Assembly: GCA_046483025.1 (NCBI GenBank)
Contig: JAWODZ010000208.1
Location: 1 to 34,871 of the forward strand
From: CAYUAG01 sp046483025
Lineage (GTDB): Bacteria > Zhuqueibacterota > QNDG01 > CAYUAG01
Reading direction: 5' to 3'
DNA length: 34,871 nucleotides
Shown: positions 8,546 to 15,976 of the stretch, in pieces
Layout of the letters: every line of letters begins with the position of its first letter
Numbering within the stretch: the first letter of the stretch is position 1
Position numbers and translations under genes: made by a program
Notes under the pieces: model-generated
Told to the model about the DNA's origin: nothing
The model's input: the letters and a program-made list of their open reading frames with translations, nothing else
Databases searched by the model: none

Positions 8546-9343
8546 GTGCAGGTACCAATATTAACTTTTCATAAAGTTGATAAGCGTTTTGAATGGGGAG
8601 TAACCAGAGTTACTCCTTTACAGTTTAAGCAAATTCTATCTTTTCTTAAAACCGAGGGGTATAGTTCTGTTTCTATCTCAGATTTATTTAATTCTAAGAT
8701 TCAACTTCCTGAAAAACCAGTAATTTTAAATTTTGATGATTCCTATGAAAATATTTATACCAATGCTTTCCCCTTAATGCAGTCTTATAAGGTTACCAGT
8801 ACCATATTTATTATAACCGGTTATGTTGGCAAACAGAATTTGTGGGATGTTAATGTAGGATGGATACGCTTTAAGCACCTTTCCTGGGATCAAATAAAAG
8901 CACTCAGTGATCAGGGATTTGAATTTGGCTCTCATTCGGTGAATCATCCTGATTTAACCAGAATTAGGCAAAAGGATATTTATCGTGAGCTTGATTACTC
9001 TAAAAAAGAAATTGAAGACAAGATTGGTAAAAAGGTAAGATATATATCATTTCCATTTGGCAGATATAATGACAAAGTTATAGATGTCTGTAAAAAAGTT
9101 GGCTATGAAAAAGGATGCGGTTTCTATTTTAATCATAACAGTAAAACAGTGAATAAGGAAAATTCATTTGTATTAAAGAGAAAAGCGTATTATCTTTTTG
9201 ATGGGCAGTTTAGTCTGCAAGCGAAATTGGGCAGGAAACCATATGATTTTTTTGAAGATTTAAAACTTAAGATTATAAGTTCATGTTCCTATGGTACTTT
9301 TTTGATTAAATCAATGAGTTATTCTTTCTTTAATCATAAATAA
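8546..9343 (+). CDS. NodB-type polysaccharide deacetylase family protein
   Basis: This 265-residue carbohydrate esterase 4-type protein would remove acetyl groups from N-acetylglucosamine-like sugars. The NodB motifs are present: motif 1 NFDDS with D64 and D65, motif 2 HSVNHP (130-135, metal-binding histidines), and motif 3 FPFGRYN (169-175). An N-terminal VPILTFHKVD segment is typical of the family. No signal peptide or membrane anchor is seen, so export is not evident. The GTG at 8546 is the only start after an in-frame TAA at 8537-8539, and the Shine-Dalgarno sequence is weak. The substrate could be peptidoglycan, an exopolysaccharide or a glycan precursor; the sequence does not decide. 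Confidence 0.85.
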   Translation: MQVPILTFHKVDKRFEWGVTRVTPLQFKQILSFLKTEGYSSVSISDLFNSKIQLPEKPVILNFDDSYENIYTNAFPLMQSYKVTSTIFIITGYVGKQNLWDVNVGWIRFKHLSWDQIKALSDQGFEFGSHSVNHPDLTRIRQKDIYRELDYSKKEIEDKIGKKVRYISFPFGRYNDKVIDVCKKVGYEKGCGFYFNHNSKTVNKENSFVLKRKAYYLFDGQFSLQAKLGRKPYDFFEDLKLKIISSCSYGTFLIKSMSYSFFNHK

Positions 9344-9367
9344 AAGATATTATTTATTGGGTTTATA

Positions 9368-9718
9368 ATGAATGGCCCGAATATAAAAAGATTATATTAT
9401 TCAACCTCAGAAGTCAGCAGATTGGTTAAGGTAAAACCTTATGTTATCAGAAAGTGGGAAGAAAAGTTTTCCTTTCTTAATTCCGTGAAAAAACAATCGG
9501 GAAGAAGATTTTTTAAACCAAGTGATTTAGATATTATTTTTGAAATAAAGAGGTTAAAAGATATCGGCTATACCAATGAGAAAATACATGAAATAATTAC
9601 TACAAATGATTATACAACAAGTGAAGATACAATGAAATCCAGTAACAATTCTCGGACTATGCCACTCTTTCAGGAGATACGTCGAGGACTTCAAGAGATA
9701 TTAGAAATTTTAAAATAA
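9368..9718 (+). CDS. MerR-family DNA-binding protein
   Basis: The 116-residue protein has a winged helix-turn-helix of the MerR type at residues 9-75. Visible parts are YYSTSEVSRLVKVKPYVIRKWE, a short wing with QSGRRFFKPSD, then LDIIFEIKRLKDIGYTNEKIHEII. The remaining tail is polar and ends in a short helix, without the cysteine-rich effector site of metal sensors. Such short MerR proteins occur beside housekeeping genes in several phyla and their targets are rarely known. It starts 24 bases after the deacetylase stop and ends 14 bases before rlmH, so it is probably co-transcribed with them. Confidence 0.85.
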   Translation: MNGPNIKRLYYSTSEVSRLVKVKPYVIRKWEEKFSFLNSVKKQSGRRFFKPSDLDIIFEIKRLKDIGYTNEKIHEIITTNDYTTSEDTMKSSNNSRTMPLFQEIRRGLQEILEILK

Positions 9719-9732
9719 ATAATACATTTCAT

Positions 9733-10203
9733 ATGCAAATTAGACTATTATCAGTGGGAAAAATAAAAAAAGAATTTCTTAAGCAGGGGGAATCTGACTA
9801 CATTAGACGGATACAAAAATATAGTCCGTTAAAAATTGATACTATTAAAGAAGAAAAAATAGTAAAGGGGCAAAAATATAATACAATTATTGAAAAAGAA
9901 GGAGAGAGGCTTATAAAAAAAATTCCCAAAAGAAGCTGGATAATTTCTCTGGATAAAGAGGGAACCTTATTTTCTTCAGAAGATTTTGCTCGATTGATAT
10001 CAGGGATTATGAACAAGGGGACTGCTTATCTTCTTTTTGTTATAGGAGGTACTTTAGGGTTAAGCAGTACAATTAAGAATAGATCAAATACAGTAGTATC
10101 TCTCTCGAGAATGACTTTTACTCATGAAATGACTCGTTTGATTTTACTGGAACAGATTTATAGAAGTTTTACCATACTTAAAGGTGAACATTACCATAAA
10201 TAG
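9733..10203 (+). CDS. rlmH: 23S rRNA (pseudouridine1915-N3)-methyltransferase
   Basis: RlmH is a small SPOUT methyltransferase that methylates pseudouridine 1915 in helix 69 of 23S rRNA on the assembled 70S ribosome. The 156 residues match the family from start (IRLLSVGKIK) to end. The SAM-binding knot is seen as LLFVIGGTLGL (101-110), LSRMTFTHEMTRLILLEQIYR (around 124-144) and the terminal GEHYHK, the usual xxxYHK tail. Length and motifs are normal. A NUDIX gene begins seven bases after its stop. Confidence 0.96.
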   Translation: MQIRLLSVGKIKKEFLKQGESDYIRRIQKYSPLKIDTIKEEKIVKGQKYNTIIEKEGERLIKKIPKRSWIISLDKEGTLFSSEDFARLISGIMNKGTAYLLFVIGGTLGLSSTIKNRSNTVVSLSRMTFTHEMTRLILLEQIYRSFTILKGEHYHK

Positions 10204-10210
10204 GAGAGTT

Positions 10211-10654
10211 ATGAGTACCAAAAAAAAATTGATCTGTCCAGGCTGCGGAGAAAAGATACAGCTTTACAAAAATCCCATACCTACAGTTGATGTTATCATA
10301 GAATTCAATCGTAAAATTGTTCTGATTGATCGCAAAAATATTCCACATGGCTGGGCAATCCCGGGCGGTTTTGTCGATTATGCTGAATCAGTGGAAGATG
10401 CTGCCATCAGAGAAGCAAAGGAGGAGACCAATTTAGAAGTTGAGTTAATTTTTCTTTTGGGAGTGTATTCCGATCCAGAACGGGATCCCAGAATGCATAC
10501 CATATCCACCGTTTTTGTGGGAAAGGGAAAGGGAAATTTACAGGCTGCAGATGATGCAAAAAAGGCAGAGCTTTTTGATGAAACTACTCTGCCTTCACCT
10601 GTAGTTTTTGATCACAAAAAAATTATAAAGGATTATTTTGAGTGTAGAGCATAA
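10211..10654 (+). CDS. NUDIX hydrolase with short CxxC N-terminus
   Basis: A 147-residue NUDIX hydrolase. The Nudix box is G53-x5-E59-x7-REAKEETNL (67-75). It matches GX5EX7REUXEEXGU except that the late glycine is Asn74, a substitution also known in related ADP-ribose/NTP hydrolases. The N-terminus has CPGCGEK (9-15), half of a zinc-ribbon-like knuckle, then NPIPTVDVIIEF. The substrate is unknown; ADP-ribose or damaged nucleotides are plausible. I chose ATG 10211 because TAGGAG lies just before it. An upstream start at 10184 would overlap rlmH. Its end overlaps the EamA gene by 17 bases. Confidence 0.88.
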   Translation: MSTKKKLICPGCGEKIQLYKNPIPTVDVIIEFNRKIVLIDRKNIPHGWAIPGGFVDYAESVEDAAIREAKEETNLEVELIFLLGVYSDPERDPRMHTISTVFVGKGKGNLQAADDAKKAELFDETTLPSPVVFDHKKIIKDYFECRA

Positions 10655-11516
10655 AGAATATATCTATGCTCTTGCAGCAACTTTTTTCTGGTCTACTATG
10701 GCTTCTGCTTTTAAGCTTACCTTGGAAATTCTTGATCAGAATATTTTACAGTTGCTTCTTTTTTCTTCTTTTATTTCGGTAATTACTCTTTTCTTTTTTC
10801 TTCTAGCAACTAAAAATTTTTCATTAGTCACAAAAATCAGAAAGAAACATATCTGGTCATCAGTAATTTTGGGGATACTCAATCCCTGCATGTACTATCT
10901 CTTACTTTTTAAAGCCTATTCATTACTTCCAGGGCAGGAAGCAGGTACCCTGAATTATACATGGCCTATTGCTCTGACCCTGCTTTCCATTCCTCTTTTA
11001 AAACAAAGAATTAAACTGGTTCATATTACTGCTATTTTACTTAGTTTTATTGGGGTACTTATTATTTCAACAAAGGGGCGGGTTTTTTCACTTCGTTTTA
11101 CCAATGTTACCGGGGCGTTACTTGCAGTAGGAAGTTCCTTTGTATGGGCTTTATACTGGATTTTTAATGTTCGGGATAAAAGAAATATCCAGGTAAAGCT
11201 TTTTATGAATTTTTGTTGTGGGTTTGTTTTATTGCTGTTAATTGCCATTCTTACCGGTAATCTATATTTTCCTTCTTTCTCGGGATTAATCGGCATAGTG
11301 TGGGTGGGTCTGTTTGAAATGGGGCTAACCTATGTGTTCTGGCTCAAGGCCCTTGAAATAGCTCCCCGCACTTCATCAGTGAGTAATCTAGTATATTTAA
11401 GCCCATTTCTATCACTGTTTTTTCTGCAAATAGTGGTGAAAGAAGATGTTTTATTATCCTCAATAATAGGATTAACATTAATTATTGCCGGGATTCTCTT
11501 ACAGAAGCATAAGTAG
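10638..11516 (+). CDS. EamA-family (DMT superfamily) transporter
   Basis: A 292-residue integral membrane protein with about ten hydrophobic segments in two repeats, the layout of EamA/RhaT-like drug/metabolite transporters. Repeat 1 opens with YALAATFFWSTMASAFKL and has PGQEAGTLNYTWPIAL. Repeat 2 opens with GALLAVGSSFVWALYWIFN and has LEIAPRTSSVSNLVYLSPF. The substrate cannot be inferred. The start is TTG at 10638, inside the end of the NUDIX gene, with no ATG nearby. It converges with the SPOR-domain gene across 143 bases that show no clear terminator hairpin. Confidence 0.9.
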   Translation: MSVEHKEYIYALAATFFWSTMASAFKLTLEILDQNILQLLLFSSFISVITLFFFLLATKNFSLVTKIRKKHIWSSVILGILNPCMYYLLLFKAYSLLPGQEAGTLNYTWPIALTLLSIPLLKQRIKLVHITAILLSFIGVLIISTKGRVFSLRFTNVTGALLAVGSSFVWALYWIFNVRDKRNIQVKLFMNFCCGFVLLLLIAILTGNLYFPSFSGLIGIVWVGLFEMGLTYVFWLKALEIAPRTSSVSNLVYLSPFLSLFFLQIVVKEDVLLSSIIGLTLIIAGILLQKHK

Positions 11517-11659
11517 AAAAGTTTAATTTTTTATAAATCTCCCAACTATATACTACAACAATGGAGTTGAATGATAATAGAAAAAATATATCTTCAGGTA
11601 TATTTTAAATGCTCTGCCACAATCTCAATATAATCAGTAAAAAAACCATTCACAGGCAG

Positions 11660-12451
11660 TTATTTTTTATCAGTTACTATTGTGTACTGTTGACCAAATT
11701 TTTTTCTGAGACTTTGGCCTGTACTTCTTGCTTTGGACATGGAATTGTAGGGTCCGATCCAGACCAGATAAAATTTTTTATTATTTTTTAGTTTTGTATG
11801 CAGTTCGACCCGGTAACTATGATTCTCATAAAATGCTTTTCTCATGATAGCATTCTGCTGATTCAAGAAAGCACCAACCTGAACAGCATATACTTCATTT
11901 GATTCAGATTCAGAACTATAATTATTTTCCTGAAGATCGGTGTGATTTAAATTGAGCCGAGCCATATCAGAAAATTCTGTTTCAGGAAATTTGTTAATTA
12001 CTTCAGAGAATTTCAGTCTGGCTGCATTTTCCTGATCGACAGCCTGATAGCAGAGACCCAGCCAGTAATTACACTTTTGTTTAAGATAGACACTGGAGGT
12101 TGAGGTCAGAATTTTATTAAAATAATCAGTAGCAGTTTTGTAAAGTCCGGCAGAATATTTTAACATGGCAAGCCTGTACAAAGCATTATCAAAATATTTT
12201 GAATCAGGGTAGTTATTGACGATTTCTGAATAATATTTTTCCGAAGTCTCACCATTGACTTCAAGCAGGCCTTCAAGAAATAATAATGTACCCTGATCTG
12301 CAAGCTGAAGATTTAATAAAGATTCTCTGGCTTGTTTGAATTTACCAATTCTAATATCATTAACAATGTCTTCTACGGTTTGAGATTTTCCGGACAATAG
12401 TGGGAAAAGTAAAAGAATTATTAAAACAAAAATAGTATGAAATTTTATCAT
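11660..12451 (-). CDS. Exported SPOR-domain protein with TPR-like repeats
   Basis: A 263-residue protein with an N-terminal signal peptide or anchor (IKFHTIFVLIILLLFPLLS), a helical middle with tetratricopeptide-like hairpins (residues ~40-175, such as YPDSKYFDNALYRLAMLKY), and a C-terminal SPOR domain of about 75 residues (EVYAVQVGAFLNQQNA ... YLVWIGPYNSMSKA). SPOR domains bind denuded peptidoglycan, usually at the septum, so a periplasmic cell-wall role is inferred. I chose the ATG at 12451, which lies four bases after the LapB-like gene's stop and begins directly with the signal peptide. An upstream start at 12613 would read through the LapB-like zinc ribbon. It is last in the miaB-led unit. 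Confidence 0.85.
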   Translation of the reverse strand: MIKFHTIFVLIILLLFPLLSGKSQTVEDIVNDIRIGKFKQARESLLNLQLADQGTLLFLEGLLEVNGETSEKYYSEIVNNYPDSKYFDNALYRLAMLKYSAGLYKTATDYFNKILTSTSSVYLKQKCNYWLGLCYQAVDQENAARLKFSEVINKFPETEFSDMARLNLNHTDLQENNYSSESESNEVYAVQVGAFLNQQNAIMRKAFYENHSYRVELHTKLKNNKKFYLVWIGPYNSMSKARSTGQSLRKKFGQQYTIVTDKK

Positions 12452-12455
12452 TTCT

Positions 12456-13595
12456 TTAGTCAATAAAAGTATCCCAATTATGACATCGAGGGCATAACCA
12501 TAAAGGAATATCCGAGGTATAACCACACTCAGAACAGGTGTAAGTCTGGGTCTGTTTCCGTTTGGATTGTAAATAATCAAGTGCTTTTTGTAAAGCTTGC
12601 TGGGTATCATCATGATTTTGAAGAATTGTGATTAAAAGATAAATTGCTTTGATATTCTTTGGTTCTTTGGCCAAGACCTGGTTACATATACGTATTGATT
12701 TATCATCTTGCCCCTGTTTTTTATAAAACTCAGCCAGAGCTATTAAGGCGGGGATGTTATCCTTATTTTTTTTCAGTATCTGTTTATAAATTTTTTCAAT
12801 TTCCCCATATATTCCCAATTCAAAAAGTATTTCTTTTAATCGGTCAAAAGCTAGATATGCCTTCTCAGGTATATTTTCGGTTAGTTCTTTCCAGCTTTTC
12901 ACAGCTTCATTCTGCCGGTTGCATCTAAGATAAGAATCACCCAGGTATAAATAAGCTGGGATACATTTATTATCGATTTTAATCGCTTCCCGGAACGCCA
13001 GACGTGCATCATGTTCCTGTTCTTTTTTAACTAAATCAACACCGGATTGGACTTTATAGAGTGCAAGGAGGTTTTTATTTTTTTTCTTTTCCAGCTTATC
13101 AATTCTTTGTCTGTAAATAAAGGCATTTTCCCAGTCTCCTTTCTTTTCATACAAAGAAAGCAGAGTATAGTTATTCTTAATATTCTTTTTAGCTTTTTTG
13201 GCTAACTTATTCGCTGTATAAATTGCCTTATCAAATTGTCTGTCTGCAATATAATCTTTAATTAAGTAATTATAAATTGTATCAATCATGGTTTTTGGTA
13301 TGTCTTCCCTAATAACCAATGAATTATGAATTTTAGCTGCCTGTTCAGGATATCCTTGTTCTCGAAATAGATTTCCCAGAGTGGTATATGCCATAATATT
13401 ATTGCTATCTTTTTTAATTGTTGCTTTAAGCTTTTGTACAGCTTTGGATTTTTTACCCTCCAGAAGAAGATGCAGGGCATCAATATAGGTTGAATATTTT
13501 TTTTCGTTTGTTTTCTTTTTTCTTTTTTTAAGAAAAAAGCTGACCAGTAAACCAATAATTATAACACCGAATAATATATAGTAATATAACGACAT
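12456..13595 (-). CDS. lapB: LapB/YciM-like membrane-anchored TPR protein with zinc ribbon
   Basis: A 379-residue protein with one N-terminal membrane segment (YYYILFGVIIIGLLVSFFL), then a long series of TPR hairpins (about 30-340), and a C-terminal rubredoxin-like metal site with C354, C357, C368 and C371 (CSECG ... CPRCHNW). This is the architecture of Escherichia coli LapB/YciM, which works with FtsH to control LpxC and so lipopolysaccharide synthesis. A LapA-like gene lies one base upstream, as in the E. coli lapAB pair, which supports the call. The sequence is divergent, so I infer function from architecture and context. Other TPR proteins with a zinc tail are the alternative. Confidence 0.78.
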   Translation of the reverse strand: MSLYYYILFGVIIIGLLVSFFLKKRKKKTNEKKYSTYIDALHLLLEGKKSKAVQKLKATIKKDSNNIMAYTTLGNLFREQGYPEQAAKIHNSLVIREDIPKTMIDTIYNYLIKDYIADRQFDKAIYTANKLAKKAKKNIKNNYTLLSLYEKKGDWENAFIYRQRIDKLEKKKNKNLLALYKVQSGVDLVKKEQEHDARLAFREAIKIDNKCIPAYLYLGDSYLRCNRQNEAVKSWKELTENIPEKAYLAFDRLKEILFELGIYGEIEKIYKQILKKNKDNIPALIALAEFYKKQGQDDKSIRICNQVLAKEPKNIKAIYLLITILQNHDDTQQALQKALDYLQSKRKQTQTYTCSECGYTSDIPLWLCPRCHNWDTFID

Positions 13596-13596
13596 G

Positions 13597-13956
13597 TTAT
13601 TCCTCGTTTGATTTATTTATTGATTCAGTTGTATCCTCAGTTTCCTGTATATCAGAAGTTTCAATTTCTTCTTCTATATTAGCATTACGTAAACGATTAA
13701 GTTCCTCTTTTACTTTTTTTAGTTCTTTCTGTAAGGAGAGATTGTTACCCTTCATGCTAAAAATTTTAAAACTGGAAACTATCAGCCAGGTAACCAGGCC
13801 TGCAATGAAAGAAAGATATACAATAAGGTAGAGAGGAACAATCGGGGATTGCCATTTAATAATATGTACAGAAACAGTTTGTTCCTGATTTTGGATGGCA
13901 AATCCTAAAATTATAATAATTAATAAAGCCCCAAAAATCCATTTAAAAATCCACAT
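13597..13956 (-). CDS. lapA: LapA-like (DUF1049) inner-membrane protein
   Basis: A 119-residue protein with two membrane helices (about 2-22 and 41-65) joined by a short loop that holds NQEQTVSVHIIKWQSPIVPL. This is the LapA/DUF1049 pattern of 'xxNxxxVxxxxxxxxxxxPLxLxxxxxFxxG'. A charged coiled coil follows (LQKELKKVKEELNRLRN) and then an acidic, threonine-rich tail longer than in E. coli LapA. It directly precedes the LapB-like gene and follows miaB by 26 bases. In E. coli LapA assists LapB in lipopolysaccharide assembly; here that is inferred. Confidence 0.78.
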   Translation of the reverse strand: MWIFKWIFGALLIIIILGFAIQNQEQTVSVHIIKWQSPIVPLYLIVYLSFIAGLVTWLIVSSFKIFSMKGNNLSLQKELKKVKEELNRLRNANIEEEIETSDIQETEDTTESINKSNEE

Positions 13957-13982
13957 AATACGCTCCTTTATAACTTATATTC

Positions 13983-15311
13983 TTAAGTAATTAGCTCGCC
14001 TTTTAAAGTAGCTCCCTTACACTCCTTGAGTTTTATAGAGACCAGATTGCCGATAATAGTTTCATCCCCGGGGAAAATAATATTAAAATTAGTGGAGGTT
14101 TTGCCCAGAAGTTCATTAGCTGAATATTTGCTGTAGGTTTCAGGCATAACTTCAACTTCCTGTCCTATCATTGCTTGCTTTTTTTTAAGCGAAATTTTTC
14201 TTTGCAGCTGAATAATTGAATTTAGTCTTTTCAATTTGATTTTTTCAGGAATTTGATTTTTCATGGTTGCTGCTCTGGTACCGGGTCGGGAAGAATAGCG
14301 ATAGAGATAAGCATTATCAAATGCAATTTTTTTCATTAAATCTACTGTTTCCTGAAAATCTTCTTCAGTTTCACCGGGAAATCCAACCATAATATCAGTT
14401 GTAAGAGAAAGTTCCGGTATTAACCCCCTGGCCTTTACTATTAGATTAATATAATTTTCTCTTGAATATTGTCGATTCATTAAAGAAAGGATTCTGGTTG
14501 AACCGGACTGCACTGGCAGGTGCAGATGAGAGCAGATATTTTTTTTCTGCCGAATTACCTGCAGGATATCTTCTGAGAGATCCTTGGGATGGGAGGTCAT
14601 AAACCGAACTCTTAATACGCCGTTGATCCGGCTTACTTTTTTCAGAAGATCAGAAAAGTGGTATTTTCCATCAAAATAAGAATTGACATTTTGTCCTAAC
14701 AGTATAATTTCATTTTTACCAGAGTCAACAAGAAATTCAATCTCTCTGATAATATCATTTGAATCCCGACTTCTAAGTTTACCCCGGGTATAAGGGACTA
14801 TACAGTACGAACAAAAATTGCTGCACCCCCGGGTAATGGTTACAAAACTACTGACACTGTTATCATTAATGGTTGGTAATATTTTTTCATAGGTTTCATT
14901 ATCCTGGAATTCAGTGTTTATAACTGATTTTTGATCAGAGCTATAAATAATATCAGGAAAATGTCTGTATTGATCAGGTCCCAGAATAAAATCAACATGA
15001 GGTATCTTTTCAACCAGTTCTTTACCCAGTCGCTGGGCAGTACATCCTACAATTCCTAATCTTCTTTTAGAGGATTTTTTTTTCCAGCTTGCTAGTCCCC
15101 GGGCTCTTCCCAGAGCACGATTTTCAGCATGTTGACGAACCGAACAGGTATTTATTATAATGATATCAGCTTTCTCCATAGTATTGGCTTTTAGAAAACC
15201 GTTATTCTGAAGAATATTTGATATACGCTCAGAATCGTTTTTGTTCATCTGGCAGCCATAGGTTTCAATAAAAAAACAACGATTACGATTATTTTTTTTA
15301 TCTAAATTCAT
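13983..15311 (-). CDS. miaB: tRNA-2-methylthio-N6-dimethylallyladenosine synthase
   Basis: MiaB is a radical-SAM methylthiotransferase that adds the 2-methylthio group to i6A37 of tRNAs reading UNN codons. The 442 residues show the N-terminal auxiliary cluster cysteines C20 (TYGCQMN), C56 (NTCSVR) and C90 (VGCTAQR), and the radical-SAM triad C163, C167 and C170 in RGCSNFCSYC. A TRAM domain closes the protein. TYGCQMN and NTCSVR favour MiaB over RimO or MtaB. It heads the minus-strand unit and is divergent from mraZ; no clear Shine-Dalgarno sequence precedes its ATG. Confidence 0.95.
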   Translation of the reverse strand: MNLDKKNNRNRCFFIETYGCQMNKNDSERISNILQNNGFLKANTMEKADIIIINTCSVRQHAENRALGRARGLASWKKKSSKRRLGIVGCTAQRLGKELVEKIPHVDFILGPDQYRHFPDIIYSSDQKSVINTEFQDNETYEKILPTINDNSVSSFVTITRGCSNFCSYCIVPYTRGKLRSRDSNDIIREIEFLVDSGKNEIILLGQNVNSYFDGKYHFSDLLKKVSRINGVLRVRFMTSHPKDLSEDILQVIRQKKNICSHLHLPVQSGSTRILSLMNRQYSRENYINLIVKARGLIPELSLTTDIMVGFPGETEEDFQETVDLMKKIAFDNAYLYRYSSRPGTRAATMKNQIPEKIKLKRLNSIIQLQRKISLKKKQAMIGQEVEVMPETYSKYSANELLGKTSTNFNIIFPGDETIIGNLVSIKLKECKGATLKGELIT

Positions 15312-15417
15312 TGTAAAAATTTGGAAATAATTTTTTTACTCCATTTTATTATAAATGTAGTTTATAAAGGCAAAAAATGCAATGATTTTTTAAAAATAAA
15401 TTTTTTTAATTTTTTAC

Positions 15418-15448
15418 TTGACATTAATAAATTATTTTATTTTATTAT
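15418..15448 (+). promoter_or_regulatory. Likely promoter of the dcw cluster
   Basis: A perfect -35 box TTGACA at 15418-15423 follows a long A/T tract (15390-15417, possible UP element). The best -10 candidates are TATTAT at 15443-15448 (19-base spacer) or TTTATT at 15441-15446 (17-base spacer). Transcription would begin around 15452-15458, right at the MraZ-type repeats. It is the only plausible promoter ahead of the whole mraZ-ftsZ run. Confidence 0.55.
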
Positions 15449-15450
15449 AG

Positions 15451-15500
15451 GTGGGTAAGAATCCCTTAAAATGGGTAATATAGGGTTTAAAAGTGTTTTA
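15451..15500 (+). promoter_or_regulatory. MraZ operator: 10-bp-spaced TGGG-type boxes
   Basis: Boxes recur every ten bases: TGGGT at 15452, TCCCT at 15462 (degenerate), TGGGT at 15472, AGGGT at 15482 and AGTGT at 15492. Each is followed by an A/T-rich five-base spacer. Known MraZ proteins bind several TGGG/GTGGG boxes with 10-bp phasing between the dcw promoter and mraZ, exactly this position. Autorepression of the cluster by MraZ is inferred. Confidence 0.75.
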
Positions 15501-15520
15501 ATTCCTGACTGGGGGTTGAT

Positions 15521-15976
15521 TTGGATTTAGCTTTTAGTGGCTTTTTTAAATATACGGTTGATTCTAAAGGCAGAATAAACATTCCGGCTCCTTATAGAAG
15601 TCAGGTATCTGATAATACTTTTCATATAACCTATGGACCCAATACCTCTCTTTTTGTATATCCTGGTGAAAGATTTAAAGAATTTTCTAAAAGGCTGGAA
15701 AGCTCTTATGGTTCTCTGGCTAGTTCAGATGAAGAAAGAAGATATTTACTCCGAGTAATGCATGATGCACATCCCTCCCGATGTGATCAACAAGGCAGAA
15801 TAATTGTTCCCAAAAGACATTTGGAGCATGCTAAAATCGAAAAAGAAGTTCTTATTATTGGCGTTGTCTCAAAAATGGAGTTCTGGAATCCGGAATTATT
15901 TGAAGAGTTTATGGATAATGGAAGTTTGAGTAATAGTGAACTTATAAAGCGGTTTGGTGGTGCTGATAGATTATGA
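15521..15976 (+). CDS. mraZ: Transcriptional regulator MraZ
   Basis: MraZ is an AbrB-fold DNA-binding protein that forms a ring and controls the dcw cluster by binding repeats upstream of itself. The 151 residues contain both SpoVT/AbrB-like halves: FFKYTVDSKGRINIPAPYR (about 8-26) and DAHPSRCDQQGRIIVPKRHL. The motif D-x-K/Q-G-R-I-x-I/V-P is clear in both. The start is TTG at 15521, supported by a GGGGG at 15511-15515 and the correct family N-terminus; no ATG is nearby. Its stop overlaps the rsmH ATG (ATGA). Confidence 0.95.
   Translation: MDLAFSGFFKYTVDSKGRINIPAPYRSQVSDNTFHITYGPNTSLFVYPGERFKEFSKRLESSYGSLASSDEERRYLLRVMHDAHPSRCDQQGRIIVPKRHLEHAKIEKEVLIIGVVSKMEFWNPELFEEFMDNGSLSNSELIKRFGGADRL

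Noticed and set aside
10184..10210. Earlier start for the NUDIX gene inside rlmH
   Set aside because: The extension is not conserved-looking, overlaps the rlmH tail, and the ATG at 10211 has TAGGAG just before it.
11517..11659. Terminator between the convergent EamA and SPOR genes
   Set aside because: I could not find a convincing GC-rich stem followed by a T-run on either strand.
11609..11791. Plus-strand open frame of 60 codons at the convergent junction
   Set aside because: It lies mostly inside the SPOR-domain gene in the opposite direction, has no family features and no good ribosome binding site.
12452..12613. Longer upstream start for the SPOR-domain gene
   Set aside because: It would add 54 residues antagonistic to the layout, reading through the zinc-ribbon end of the LapB-like gene; the internal ATG at 12451 begins exactly at a signal peptide four bases after the previous stop.
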